From assembly GCA_028023455.1 (NCBI GenBank), contig JAQFVV010006274.1, forward strand, positions 122,001 to 186,000: 64,000 nt of DNA, in the 5' to 3' direction. The position numbers and the translations under genes are program-made. Of the stretch, positions 51,700-64,000 are shown piece after piece. Source of the stretch: Epiperipatus broadwayi (Eukaryota; Onychophora; Udeonychophora; Euonychophora; Peripatidae). Within the stretch, counting starts at the first letter, position 1. Each line of letters begins with the position of its first letter. The notes below the pieces were generated by a model, which ran no database searches, was not told the DNA's origin, and saw only the letters and a list, made by a program, of their open reading frames with translations.

Positions 51700-54600
51700 A
51701 GAAAGGCTGGAAATAGGGTATGAGGTCCCATGCCATCCAGAGCATGCCCAAGTTGCGGATAGGGGAATGGCCTTCAGATATGCAGGTTAGCTGCAAATAA
51801 GCAGAGTACTGTAAATAAGCAGCCACTGACAATGGGACAACATTCACTATCAGGAAATGGTAAAGGAGACAGTGGCATGTTTACTTCTATAAAATGCCAC
51901 AATTCCTATGAAAATGGATGATAATGTTGACTGCCATTAAATAAGTCAATACCCCGCTGGGTGCTGGGTCAGCAACGGCATTCTTCCAAGTCAGTGGAAA
52001 ATAACTATAGGTGACAATGATGAGGAGGAAGGGGTAGTTGGATATTCATTTTATGGGATTTGGCTAGTGCACTAAGCCTATTATGGAGGTTATTGCTGGG
52101 CAAAGAAGGCAATGGGAAACCACTTTGTTTTATAATTCCCTTGTTTTATTATGAGTATGTCTATAGGAATCATTATGTTTGGTGTTGAGATCTTAGTTAA
52201 GAATGACTTTGTTTTCTTGCCCAGCAGGAGTGGACACGAGAGGTCGTCAATCTGGGAAATCTTCAAATATAATTCATTGAGGAAAGATACATTGAGAATT
52301 GGAGAATTTGAAAAGAGAGTTGCATTTGAATAATATTGATGTTATGGGATTAAGCGAAGTGAGGTGAGAGGGATGTGGGGAAGTAAGTAATGGAGATGTA
52401 AAATATTTTATTTGGATAGTGATGGGTCAATTAATGGAGTTGGCATTGCTGTGAGGAAGAAAATTTGGAATAGTGTGGCAAAGGTTGATGGTATTAATGA
52501 TAGGTTGATGGAGATGAGAATAAATGCAAGTCCTAGGGATTTGGGTAATTATACAAGTTTATATGCCAACTAGTAGTTATGATGATATTGAAATTGATGA
52601 AATGTATGAGAAGATAGAAAAAAGTATTCAATGTGAAGGAAAAAATGCATGTATATTGCTATTGGAGGATTGGAATGCTGTTGTGGAGAAAGATATGGAA
52701 GAGAAAATTATTGGAAATTATAGTAAAGGAAAAAGAAATGAAAGAGGTGGTTGGCTTTCACAATTTTATAAAGAGAATGGATTTGTCATTGCAAACTTGT
52801 TTTAAAAATCATATTAGAAGATTGTATACATGGAAACTCCAGATGACAGAGACAGTTATCAAATTGATTCAGAATAGGTATAAGAATGCTATTAAGGATT
52901 CACATGCTTTGCCTGGTGCTGATATAGATTCGGATCATAATTTGGTATGGCTAAATTAAAGTTGAGTTTAAAAGAGGGAAGATACACAAGATGGGACTTG
53001 GATAAATTGAGACAAATGGAAAAAAGGAAAATTTGGTTTAGTATGTGAAAATGAATTTAAAAGAATTGTTCAGGATGGGAAATACATTCATAGCCCTGAT
53101 GTGTTGGAATAGAATTAAAAAAAGGATTCTTGAAAACAGCAAAAAATTAAATGGGTATTATTCATTCAAGAAAGGCTAAATGACTGGGTAACTGAAGGTA
53201 TGTTGGAAAAGATGGAAGTGTGGAGACGATGGAAGAATGTAAATACTGAGGAAAGGCATATAGGAAATTTAATAATGAGCTAAGAAGAGAAACAGATTTA
53301 GCAAAAGTGGTTGGAGCAAAAATGTAAAGACATAGAAAAGCTTCAACAGGTGAAAAGATATGATCTGGTATTTGATAGAATACGAAGTATCACTTGGGAG
53401 AAAAAGACATGGGTTGCAAGTAAGATTGCAGATAAGAATGGAAGGTTAACTGATAGTAATGATATATTAAAAAGATGGAAAGAATATCTTCAGTATCTGT
53501 TTAGTAGAGGAAATCATTTAGTTAATTATGAACTTTGAAGATGTTGCAATAGATGATAGAGGTATGGACATATTGCTGGATGAAGTAAGAAATGCAATCA
53601 CACAAATGAAGAATGGTAAGGCTGTTGGATTTGATGCAATGCCTATAGAATTTTTGAGAGAAATTGGAGAATTTACTATGAAGGAAATAGTTGGACTTTT
53701 GCAATTTGATATATAATAGTGGAGTTTGGCCTGAAGATTTTTTAAGAACTATAATGATTCCAATTGCTAAAAAGAAGAAAGCTGCTAAATGTGAAGAGCA
53801 TAGAACAATAAGTTTGTTGTCTCATGTTTCTAAAGTTTTATTGAGGATTTTAACTCAAATGATTTATGGAAATGTAGATTATTATATTGGTGAAAAAGAG
53901 TTTGGTTTTCGAAAAGAGAAAAGCACAAGAGATGCTATTGGTATTGTTAGGACAATTTTGGAAAGATATATTGAAAAAGATAAAGGAATTGGTATATGTT
54001 TTGTGGATTTAGAAAAGGCATTTGATAGAGTAGGCTGGAACAAACTGATGTCCATCTTAAAAAATAAAGGAATATTTTGGAAAGAAAGACGATTGGTATG
54101 GGCTATGTATAATAGTCAAAGGATGAGTTAGATTTGGGAGTAATGAGACTGATGAAGTGAATATAGAAAGTGGAGTTAGGCAAGAGTGTAGTATGTCACC
54201 TGTTTTGTTTAATATTTATTTAGAAGATATGCTAAATAATTATTTAGATTATGGAAGAGCAAATATTAGAGGGAGAATAATAAAGTATATAAGATTTGCA
54301 GATGATATGGCTCTTATTCCTGAGGAGGAAAAGGGTCTTCAGAATATGTTGAATAAATTGGAAGGATGTATGGCATATGGAATAAAGATTAATATTTAAA
54401 AGACTAAGTGTTTATGGATAGGGAGAGATGCAAAAAAAAGACTGCAAATTGGAATCAAGTGATGACATGGTTCAACAGGTGAAGGGATTTAGATATTTGG
54501 GTAGTTGGTTGGGTGAGGATGAAAGAAGTGAAGATGAAGTAAAAAGAAGAATAGCATTGGCAAAGAAGACATTTGTAAAGAGAAAGATATTTTGTGGTCT

Positions 54601-55080
54601 TTTGGAAAGAGAATTAAGGAAGAGATTAATTAAATGTTATGTGTCGAGTGTATTAATGCATGGTTGTGAGACATGGACATTGAGTAATAGAATTAAGAAA
54701 TAACCGGAAGCTTTTGAGTTTGGACATGGAGAAAAATGGAAAAAATCAGTTAAATGAGTAAAATAACAAATGAAGTTTTGAAAAGAGTAAATGAGGAAAG
54801 AAGATTGATTGAGAATATCAGAGAGAGAAACTGGATTGGACACATTGAGAAGAGATTATAGTTTAATGAAAGATGTTTTGGAGGGAATGGTGAGTGGAAA
54901 CAAAAAGAAAGGATGGAAGAGATTGACATTATTGGATGATATAAGAGATGGGGAAACATGTGGAATTGAAGAAATGGGCGAGGAAGATAATGTAATAGAA
55001 GAATGGATGAACTGCTGTAGTGACTACTCTCTGGACCTGTCTATTGGACAGAATACTATTGATTGATTGATAATAGAAAG
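51700..55080 (+). mobile_element. RTE-type LINE retrotransposon, full-length-like but degraded
   Basis: A GC-richer 5' leader (51.7-52.15 kb, with ggcaatgggaaaccactt near 52109-52127) precedes endonuclease and reverse transcriptase remains in one orientation. It ends with a short attgattgattga tail at about 55059-55072, as RTE elements end in simple repeats. Orientation is opposite to STYX. At least six frame breaks. Confidence 0.75.
52290..54960 (+). pseudogene. RTE-like ORF2 (AP endonuclease and reverse transcriptase), broken
   Basis: Endonuclease region 52290-52960: GVGIAVRKKIW, INDRLMEMRI, VYMPTSSYDD, DWNAVVEKD, GKRNERGGWL, RRLYTWK, PGADIDSDHNLV. Linker with WEKKTWVASKIADKNGRL near 53390-53450. 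Reverse transcriptase: NGKAVGFDAMPIEFL (53620-53660), ISLLSHVSKVLLRIL, FGFRKEKSTRDAI (53905-53945), motif A FVDLEKAFDRVGW (54000-54040), GVRQECSMSPVLFNIYL (54170-54225), motif C YIRFADDMALI (54285-54320) and GFRYLGSWL. The C-terminal SSVLMHGCETWTLSN (54645-54695) is typical of RTE/BovB-like proteins. The FADD catalytic box is intact, but in-frame stops and shifts split the protein into about eight pieces. Confidence 0.85.
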
Positions 55081-55839
55081 AGGATCTATTTTTTTAATGA
55101 AACTGTCATTTTAAATTTAATTTTTATTAGACTATATATAATCTTTCCAATTGTCTATCTGCACTTGTACACACTCATATAAAATGTCTTTTTATAAACT
55201 GAGTTTTAATCATATTATAGGGATGCCATTGTTTTGAATATTTATAGATTGTTTGTTTATAGAGGTTTTTCTGTTTAAATAAAGTTTTCATGGTAATTAT
55301 TCCATATATTTTATAAAAATTCAATAACAGTTAGAGGTCACAATGCCAGTACCTTTATCCTACACATGGATGCATTAGTCTTCATGAAAAGTCTTTTATT
55401 GGTACTGATATACTAACAATGTTCTACAATACCTATATATAAAGTTTCTCTAAACTTTCCAAATGATATTGAATCATAAACCCTGATAAATTAGGCACAG
55501 GTAGCACCACCCAAATTTAAAATCATTAATTTTTCTTTGATAACTTTAAAAAATTTCAAGAATAAAAAAATAATAAGTTAGAAAATCATTGCAAATTGAC
55601 CACCACACAGCATTTTCTCATGTGATGACCTATCCTTCCAAAAAAAAACGTATCATCCCCCTGTTTAATTAAGCTTCCTTCTGGAAAATAAATTTTGCTG
55701 AGAGTAGCTATATGAAAAAGTCACATGATGTTGATATTAATCTTATGTCTTGATAACTTGTTAAATATGTGTTGTTTTATGTTCATTTCTTAAAGCAATG
55801 TTTACATATTTCCTTAGAAAAAAAAATTAGCAACACCAT

Positions 55840-55985
55840 TATTAAAACAGGCAAAACTCTATACTTATTGCCACTCAGTGCAAGCCAAAATAATTAATGA
55901 ATGCCAGAAGGCTTGTACATAATATCCATTGATTATTATGGCTTGCACTGAGTGGCAATAAGTATAGAGTTTTGCCTGTTTTAAT
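55840..55985. repeat. Foldback element related to the 37.46 kb copy
   Basis: Arms 55840-55900 and 55925-55985 are inverted: attaaaacaggcaaaactct, atacttattgccactcagtg, caagccaaaataat. The centre keeps gatgccagaaggctt-like sequence but the hammerhead segment is deleted. Flanking ataacagttataa, aagcataag matches the flank of the 37.46 kb element, so both belong to one family. Confidence 0.75.
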
Positions 55986-56490
55986 AACAGTTATAAGCAA
56001 GCATAAGAAATGATCATGTGATGTTTATTGGTTCAATACTATTATTGCTCCTATTTTATTACCATTAATAATTTTACAATTATTTTAACAATTTTATGAA
56101 TAATCTTCCAGGATAAGCTACCCAGATTGCACAAGACACCATTTTTAGACAACTAAGTTCTTCCATTTTCAACAAATGATTTGTTGAATTGAAACCCATA
56201 CCCCAAATCCATTTCTGATAGTGATTATTCTCTTCATGAAAAGATTATAACTAAGAAGCTTTAGTCTAAATCCATTTTAGTCATTACTTTCTCAACACAA
56301 AGGGCTTGTGCAAGAAGAAAACTAAGTCAAAATTCTTGTATGTGTAATTAAACAATGGAAATGTGGGTTGTATAAATATGTAATCCTTTAGAGCAATGAG
56401 ATGATCAAAACACAGAAGCAACCTTTGACAACCAGACCTATATTAGCTTTAATGATAAAAGATGTGGAAACAGTTTGATAAAATGGTAAT

Positions 56491-57820
56491 GTTCTGATCT
56501 ATCGTGTCAGCCGCTTGATAGCATTGATGCTAAGCAAAAACACATTGGTATAACGTTCCTGGGCCAGCCATTCTATACAACTATGATGTCCATAAAATTA
56601 AAAAAAATATAAAAACAATATAAAAATGTAAGCAGACTTTTTGGGACAGTAATTAATCAGAAACTGGCTTTTTTTGTGTGTGTGGGTGTCGATAAAAAAG
56701 TATGTTACTTTTCAATAGCAAATAATAGTACATTGGATACTTTTTTGGACAGTAATTCCAACAAAATTTTACAATGAAAGCCAACTTTGACCTTTTTGGG
56801 ACAGTAATTAAGTTGGGCTGTAATTAATCAGAGTCAGGCTTCTTTTTTTTTTCTTTTTTACTTTGCATATCTGAAAAGTTACGATATTTTTTAAATACAA
56901 AATTAAATTACATTTTACCCCCAGTAATTAAAAAGTCACCGTGTGTGGGGAGGGGGGGTAAAAATTAAATTATATTGCACTCTTTTTGTGTGTGTATATA
57001 TAAAATTACATTACTTTTTTAATAACAAATAATAGTAAATATAACGGAGACTTATTTGGACACTAATTAATCAAAGACAGGTTTGTTTGGTTTTTTGTTG
57101 TTTTTTTTGTTTTTACATATCGGAAAAGTTATGGTAGTTTTTTTTTAAAAAAAATTAAATCACATTTTACCCTTTTTTGGACAGTAATTAATCGGACACT
57201 GTGTTTTGGGATAAAGAGGGGAAGTAAATTCGATTGCAATTTACCAAATAAAGTTAATAATTATAACAAACTATTACAATGAAATCCGACTCCGGTGTCT
57301 GGTAATTGGGAATTTTGAGAGTTAGAAGCAGCCATATTTCCTGTCTCAGACGATTTCTCATGACACGTTATTTTCATCATGATTTTCAAAATAGTGCTGT
57401 GCGCCACCCTAAAATCCAATTTGTAACACTAACACAGTCCTGACAGAACAGTGATGACACTGTTAAAAGTGTTAGAAGGTACCAGTAAGTTAGTTCACAT
57501 CAAACAAAAAAAGGTCGACCTGAAAAGTTAAATTATTTGACACAATGCAATCAACACAGTGTCGCACGAAATTGTAGCAAAAATATACAATCCAGCATTA
57601 CGATAAAGTGCATAACACAACCAACTATGGCAGCCAACTGAAGGCATTTCTCTGTGCTTTTAGCATAGAAAAAAACCACAGTGTCGGCAGCTGAGTAAAC
57701 TGACTGTGTTTTATCATAGAAAAAAGCTATCTGCTTGGCTGTAGCCATGGAAATGGTATATTTCTAGCAGTTTAGCTAGAAATAGTGCCGTCAAGTGGCT
57801 GAACATGATAGATCAGAACA
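56491..57820. mobile_element. Non-autonomous TIR transposon with internal GGACAGTAATTA repeats
   Basis: Terminal inverted repeats: left gttctgatctatcgtgtcag, ccgcttgatagca; right end reversed tgttctgatctatcatgttc, agccacttgacggca. The interior repeats a motif like ttttgggacagtaattaatc near 56641, 56745, 56795, 57053 and 57173. No transposase frame. At 57429-57475 there is a nested hairpin (ctaacac/gtgttag enclosing aacagtg-atga-cactgtt). Superfamily unknown. Confidence 0.6.
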
Positions 57821-60800
57821 CAATGGATAAAATAAAGCAAAGAAAAGATCAAAATAATTATTTAGTGGAAACAATATCTAACTTTCCATAAAGCAGCATC
57901 TCATTCTACAACACAGCAGGAAATTCTCTTGATTAACAATTATTATTGGATATTTGTAGTTAGCCCTCATATATGAAGCTCATTCTACTATCTGTCACCT
58001 ATGAAATTCAATCACAGCCTGAATTATTCACTAAATAATTTGATTCTTTAAAGATATTTATATTTACTGTTTTTTTTTTGTTCTTTATACATTTGATTGT
58101 TTCACTTTTGTATTTAAAATATCAATGGTATTATTACATGGATCACTTTATTATACATGTTTTTTATTACTATGTCTCTTTTTAGAATTCTTTTAAGTAA
58201 TCATGGCATATAAATAATTTTTCTTTCAATATCAAAATGTTTTATATTTCTAAAATATTTTTTTCTCTATAGTTTTTCTTAATGTTTTATCATTGTATTT
58301 CCATGTAATCTCTTCATTTATTATTTTAAATTATTTTCATATTTTTTTACTTTCATAAAATGTCTCGGTAGAAAATTTATTTTAAATGATTCTGTATGCA
58401 TCTGTTTATAATAGAATATGGGTTATTTATTATTGATTTTGTTTCAATTATTAGCCATTTTTAAAATATTATAAAATTTTAAAATAATTTGTAAGCTCTT
58501 TCTTAAATTCGCTAAGACTTCTGAAGGAGAAGGATATCTATTATTAATACCGTCAAGTTTTTGTTGTGCTAACTTATATCATGCTAATCATTATTCTGTG
58601 TTGAATTTATTAACCTCATTACATTCATAACATACATATTTTCTATTAATTAAAATACTTCTTTGTCATGCTTCCATCTTCTGTAAATTTTTCTCAACAA
58701 TAGAAAAAAATCAATTATAATGTACAATTTTTTTTCCTCTATAAATATAATTTTGCATTCTTCTCATTTCTGTCTGTATTCAAATCTTTAAAACATCTCC
58801 TGAGACAATTCTAAAATATTGTTTAGTAATCTCAAAAGAATTGTGGACATACACTTCGCTTTGTTAAAAATACTATTGTTCTCATATGTCTACTATTTAA
58901 AAAATACTGTATTCATATCAATAATATGAATTTAATCTTAGAAATTACTTGTTTTGTTTGCATATACAAAATCTCTAGAGAATTTTGTATTATATTACAA
59001 TTATGAATAGTTCATTATTCTTTAAAAAAATACACACATTGAATAAATAAAATAAATTATAATGATGAAGTATATTTCAACTATTTAAAGATACTTTTTT
59101 AATTAAGGAGTAATTTATTTAGCTTTTATATTATTATTTTTTTATGACAGCTTAATTAACTATTAACGAACATCATAAAGGAATCTTCAGAGATTCTCAT
59201 CAGATTACTAGTAGCTTTATTACTTAAATGTTAGCTGCCATTATGCCCAAAAATTTGACAGTCATTATTGGTGTGTTTCATCGAACACCTATACTGGTTG
59301 GAAAACTAACTTCCATAAATAGGAATAATTATATTATTCTTTTACTTAATATGCTTTTGATCAACATGATGGTGATTTGTTATCATAATTTTATTTATCA
59401 TCATTAAAATTTACTTGATTCTTTTCTTTTTGAAAATTAATATTTTTAATTATTCATAGGACATGCTTTATATACATGTAGTTAATTATAAAATAATAGT
59501 ATAATTACTCTTTTTAAATTATATTTTAATTGATGTTTTTTTTTTAATGCTAAGAAAAAAAAGTGGTATGTTAGAATAAATTAAAAAATAGTGAAGAAAT
59601 TGATTCATGATATAAAAATATAGCTTACTGTACTTTGTCTTATTTATGTTTAACAATATTTAAAAAAATTTAATTCAAAATTTTACTATTAAAATAAAAA
59701 TTATATTTTCTCACAAAATTCTTTAAATAAAAAATTATAAAAAAAGCAAAAATTAAAAATTATATTTTTGATTGCCATTATTAAACTGAATATCAACACA
59801 ATTAAAATTTCAGGACCTACTTCATTTAACGGCTGTCCAAAATCTACAAGGTTACCCTATATTTTGTTTTCTCAACTCTAAATCTATAAATATAGCTTCA
59901 AAAATAAAACTAACAGTAATTAATTCAGATTGTGTAAGTGAAAGTTAAAATATTTTTTAACTTCTAAATTTTAATGAAATAAGCGAATCTAATATTAATA
60001 AGAAAGAGAAACTTAATTTGATACTAAAACAAAATGTTAAGACTAATTGTAGTCAAGAGAAATTAATATATATATATTGTAATAGTACCGTCCCAACCTA
60101 TTAAAAACAAGTTACAACATTAACTATATTATAAGTAGATTATTATATGGGCTTTTTTGGTTTTACATTTCTTCCTATTTTGTTAAATCTACTGACTAAA
60201 AAAAAAAAGTAATCGATACTCAAATGACCAAATTCCCGAATTTGGCACAAAGAGTAGCAGAGGAAGATGTGATCTAAAATTAAATTATTACTTTTTTTAA
60301 AAAAATTATTAAAGAGACTAGAAATTAAAACTCTTAAATAATGGGAATGATATAACATGCTCTCCATACGGATTGATAAGCGAGAAAAGAAACTGAATTG
60401 TTTTAATCAAGACAAAAACAGATAATTGTTTTTTTAAGCTATTAACACGTATAAAAATGATTAGAAATTAATTTGATTGTGTTATAAAAAAAACAAATTA
60501 GCTCTAAAAGCTGTTGAAAACAATTATAAAAGGAAAAAAAACTTATAAAGGTCAAAGGAGTAATGTATTTCCATATAAAGAACTTAGATTAATAATTCCA
60601 ACGAAATTAATTCATGTGAAATTTTATTACTTATAGACACAAAGCTTATAAGAAAAATTATTGGCTTGTCAAAGAAACCAAAAAAGACCACACACCTTCT
60701 AATCTGTAGCTGATAATATTAATACTAATGAATATTAAGCAATACAGAAGAATGGGGTAGAAAACTCATTAAACATTGCACATGGGAACTGCCACTCATA

Positions 60801-61820
60801 TGCCTATTAATAATTCAACTTTATAAGCTAATAACATCAGTAATGTCTTCACCATCACTAGAAGGAGACAATATTCTTAAGGATCATGGAGAAAGCAGCA
60901 GCAAACAGAGGAACATTACCTGTCCACTGGCAAGTCATCAAACAATTACCTAGTGGATGACCAGACAACATCAAATGGATTACCAATTCCCAAGATCTAG
61001 AAATTTTCCTAATCTAGAAGGAACCAGCCATCTTATCTATGTACTCATGTGCTGAAAAACAGCTAACTACATGGACTAACAATTTCAATTATTCAAATTA
61101 TATATGTATCATGTAGAACCCATTTTTTTTGTTGTACAACTCTTTATTTTTTTTATTGGAAGAATTGATGATCCAGCCTTATAATCATCAGTCATAATTA
61201 TGTGAGGTGGAGGTCTATAGGTCAATCACTATAATTTTAATTGTAATAAAATCTAGATGCTGATCCCTAGACCGACCAATTAAAGAACTGGTTGATTGAC
61301 TTTTGAGGTGAAATTTTATAAATTATTATATGCTCACACTAGTACAGGACAATTTTATGTTTATTGTTATTGTTAAATTAACTTGATTATTATTATTTGT
61401 TATTCTGTAAGACTGATTAAACCTCTTGTATGAATGGCTATTGCTATCATAAACACTGGTAATGTCAAGGGGGACTTCATACCCAAAGATGATGGGCATA
61501 AAATCATGATGCATTGCCATAGATTAAGATAGACAAATTAAAGCCATGAAATAGAAGGATTGATTAATAGGATGATCATATCAAATTAATCATGAATTGT
61601 GTTGTTAAACTAAGTGAATGTTTAGAGCGGGTAGTGGAATGACCATCCTACGTGAGGTCAAAGGTTAGGGGATAATCAATATTTTATGAATCAAATAAAG
61701 GATGATCTGACCTACTCAAACATCAAATTGATTTGTTATAAAAGATTATAAATCACTCACAATGGAATAAAATTATTAAACATTTGTTTTATTTAGTTAG
61801 AAATTTGTGTGTTTTCTTAT
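57821..61820. other. No gene recognised
   Basis: AT-rich with GC-richer islands at 59180-59300, 60690-61030 and 61150-61300, none with a continuous protein frame or recognised family. They may be old repeat fragments. Confidence 0.35.
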
Positions 61821-61824
61821 TTAC

Positions 61825-62168
61825 CCAACTTTCCATTGCCCAAGCCATATCATTTATTTATCTTTCCATTGCCATGCCATGTCATTTATCTATCCATTAG
61901 CCATGCCATATCATTTATCCAAATTTCCATCATCCATGCCATATCATTTATCGATCCATTTCCCATGCCATATAATTTATTCAACTTTCCATAGCCCATG
62001 CCATATTTATCTATCTTTCCATTAGTCATGCCATATCATTTATCTATCTTTCCCTCACCCATGCCATATCATTTATCTATCTTTCTGTCACCAATGCCAT
62101 ATCATTTATCTCTCTTTCCTTTATCCATGCTATATCATTTATCTAACTTCGCATTATCCATGCCATAC
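61825..62168 (+). repeat. Minisatellite, about 31-bp unit, roughly 11 copies
   Basis: Units of 29-33 bp begin catgccatatcatttatc and end in a variable tctttccattagcc-like part. Eleven or so copies with 5-20 percent divergence between neighbours. The open frames here are a by-product of the repeat. Confidence 0.85.
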
Positions 62169-64000
62169 TACACCCATAACTCAGATGTGAATATTTTTAA
62201 TTTATATCAAACTTATGATAATCATCACCCTAGTTTTTTAGAATTGTGCATATAACTGTGGAGTTTGAATATTGAGGAGTAACAAGAATATGAGGAGAAC
62301 CCATGATATTGAGGACTTGAAGAGTAACCATACTATGTATTAGGGTTGAACTCAGCATACTATCGAATGTGATACCTTTATACCTGGCAAACTTTAGGGA
62401 CTCAAACTCATACCATCACCTCAATACAAATAAAATGAATGGTACAAATAGCCATTTTGTTCTGTTCCATTCCAATTAATACCCAATTACTGTGGCTAGA
62501 CACTGTCCAGTTGCGTAGATAGGAATTTGGTCTCATACATAATACTGTTCTGTTACAAATGGCATGGTCAATTGTAGGGCATGGATCACATATATTAAGA
62601 TTCCCAATTTTGCCCATTCCATTACAAATGGCAACCAATGTATTGGGGCATGAACTCAGATGGTTGTCATATCCATTCCATTACAACATAAACAAAGATA
62701 TTTATATAACATTAAAACCATATCCTTCATTAGAATAATATGAAATATTAAATGTGAGGATAATTAATGATGCTAGTATAGTGTATGATCTAGCTGCTGG
62801 AGCTACATAGTATTTCAATGAGTGAATGAAAAATAATAAAAAATTAAATGCCCACATTTATTTTTGAGTTATATCAGTTAAAGTATATTAAATAGATGGA
62901 GAAAATAATATAATTTATAATAAAAATTATTTATTTATCAATATAATATCAAAATTTCAATAAGAAATACATCAGTGAAAAATAAAATGTTTATAGAAAT
63001 GCAAATCCATAAGAAATGCCCACATTTATTCATTAATTTATGACTATATATCTATATTAATTAAAACGAAAAATATATATATATTTCAATAAAAAATGTA
63101 TATTAAATTAAAGAAAGTAAAAAGTAGATCAATCTCAAATTATACTGAAATAAAAATAAGCAATATTTAATATATACTTCTAATCATATCTTCAAGGATA
63201 AATGCTGATATTTCTGCATCATTGATGTATTATTTTGTTAAATAAATTATTTTATTGCAAAATAAATTATTTTCTCAATTGTATTTAATGTAGTCTCATA
63301 ACCATAAGTTCAAAAATAAATTTGGAAATTTTAATTTTTATTGATTACTTTTTCATTTGTTCAATAGTAAATGATATGTAGAACAAAAAAACTGATAGAT
63401 TATATACTATATTATATTCAATTAACAGTGTTTATTAAACAAGTTTTAATTTAAAAATTGTGTTTTAAACAACATCTGAATTAACACCCAAACAAATGGC
63501 AGATTTCATTTTATAGTGATTACATCATTCTGACAACAAAAACGTCATGATCAATGTGAGAGGTTATGGGATTTACACTTAGTATTCCATCAGAGTCCCA
63601 CTTGATGATAAATCAGCTTAATATTTTAACTTTGAGTGACATGGTTATTCAAGTGCAACTGCTTGTCATTTGGTATCACCACAATTGCCAATATGTTATG
63701 AAAATATAAGAAATTTGGAACAAAGCTAAACACTGATTATTATAATGGTAAACACCCTATTTGAACAATTGGTAATTAATTGAGTTAATAATTAAATAAT
63801 AATAATAATAATAATAAAGGATATTTGGCAAGTAAATTTTTATTTAGAGGAATTTAAGGATAGCTAAGGGCATGTATATGGAGGAATGACTGAAAATTTA
63901 TTTTAATTGACAAGTAAATTCTAGTCATGAATAACGATCGAATTGAGTCTATATAACAAGTTTCCATGCAAATTCAATTATATTTCCTGACCATTACCCT
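62169..64000. other. No gene recognised
   Basis: A GC-richer tail (62200-62690) follows the minisatellite without a recognised frame. The rest is AT-rich. A (TAA)n microsatellite lies at 63797-63818. Confidence 0.35.

Noticed and set aside
59180-59215. CTGATGAGAATCTCTGAAG on the minus strand considered as a hammerhead core.
   Set aside because: The second box is GAAG rather than GAAA and flanking stem I does not pair.
61807-62255. Overlapping frames rich in His, Pro, Ser and Tyr.
   Set aside because: They are by-products of the 31-bp minisatellite.
47700-64000. Looked for a divergent neighbour gene sharing the STYX promoter, such as the gene next to STYX in vertebrates.
   Set aside because: No splice-bounded coding block could be recognised on either strand; only transposon sequences were found.

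Overview
This is a eukaryotic (animal) nuclear window, roughly three-quarters A+T. It has long A/T runs, microsatellites, spliced coding exons and many decayed transposable elements. No bacterial-style operons, ribosome binding sites or CRISPR arrays are present. The Penelope-like (GIY-YIG), RTE-type LINE, Tigger/pogo and hammerhead-carrying repeats point to an invertebrate. A mollusc such as a cephalopod is my guess from overall texture, not something the sequence proves.

The host gene: one gene dominates the window. STYX, a catalytically dead dual-specificity phosphatase, runs right to left on the minus strand from a start codon at 47477 to beyond the left edge. Seven tiny coding exons (33-98 nt) read continuously across every splice junction: 47430-47477, 32041-32073, 26648-26701, 26466-26563, 16256-16316, 13275-13311 and 4108-4147. 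They give about 123 codons, ending at the signature loop HGNAGISR, where Gly replaces the catalytic Cys. Introns range from 84 bp to 15.4 kb. The 3' half of the gene lies off the window. A YY1-like motif and an inverted CCAAT box lie just upstream of exon 1. No other host gene could be supported in 48-64 kb.

The mobile elements, left to right: a hammerhead-A repeat (1.74-2.22 kb), a decayed Tigger (6.3-7.4 kb), an unrecognised decayed coding segment (9.1-9.6 kb), a Penelope-like GIY-YIG fragment between inverted arms (12.4-12.8 kb), a foldback (16.7-16.9 kb), a moderately GC-richer gene-less stretch (17.5-24 kb), a tRNA-Gly pseudogene (25.5 kb), a 1.2-kb terminal-inverted-repeat (TIR) element with TTAGGG-like repeats (30.4-31.6 kb), a TA-flanked Tigger-like MITE (34.05-35.16 kb), a tandem hammerhead-A array (35.34-36.97 kb), a foldback (37.46-37.69 kb), a Tigger-like transposon about 4.9 kb long (39.07-43.95 kb) with both hammerhead families nested inside it, another foldback (49.6 kb), a hammerhead-B copy (50.2 kb), an RTE-type LINE (52.3-55.1 kb), a foldback (55.84-55.99 kb), a 1.33-kb TIR element (56.49-57.82 kb) and a 31-bp minisatellite (61.8-62.2 kb).

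The most interesting signal is a set of repeats carrying type-I hammerhead ribozyme cores. Family A reads CCTCA-CTGANGA-AGCCAGTAGCA-GAAAC-NN-GTC-TGAGG. Family B reads CAA-CTGATGA-GTGC-loop-GCAC-GAAA-TGNNCA-TN-TTGG. Both appear as direct tandem units preceded by an inverted partial copy, the layout known for Penelope-like elements and retrozyme-like circular-RNA retroelements. All family and structure calls were made by eye from the sequence; no search or folding was run.
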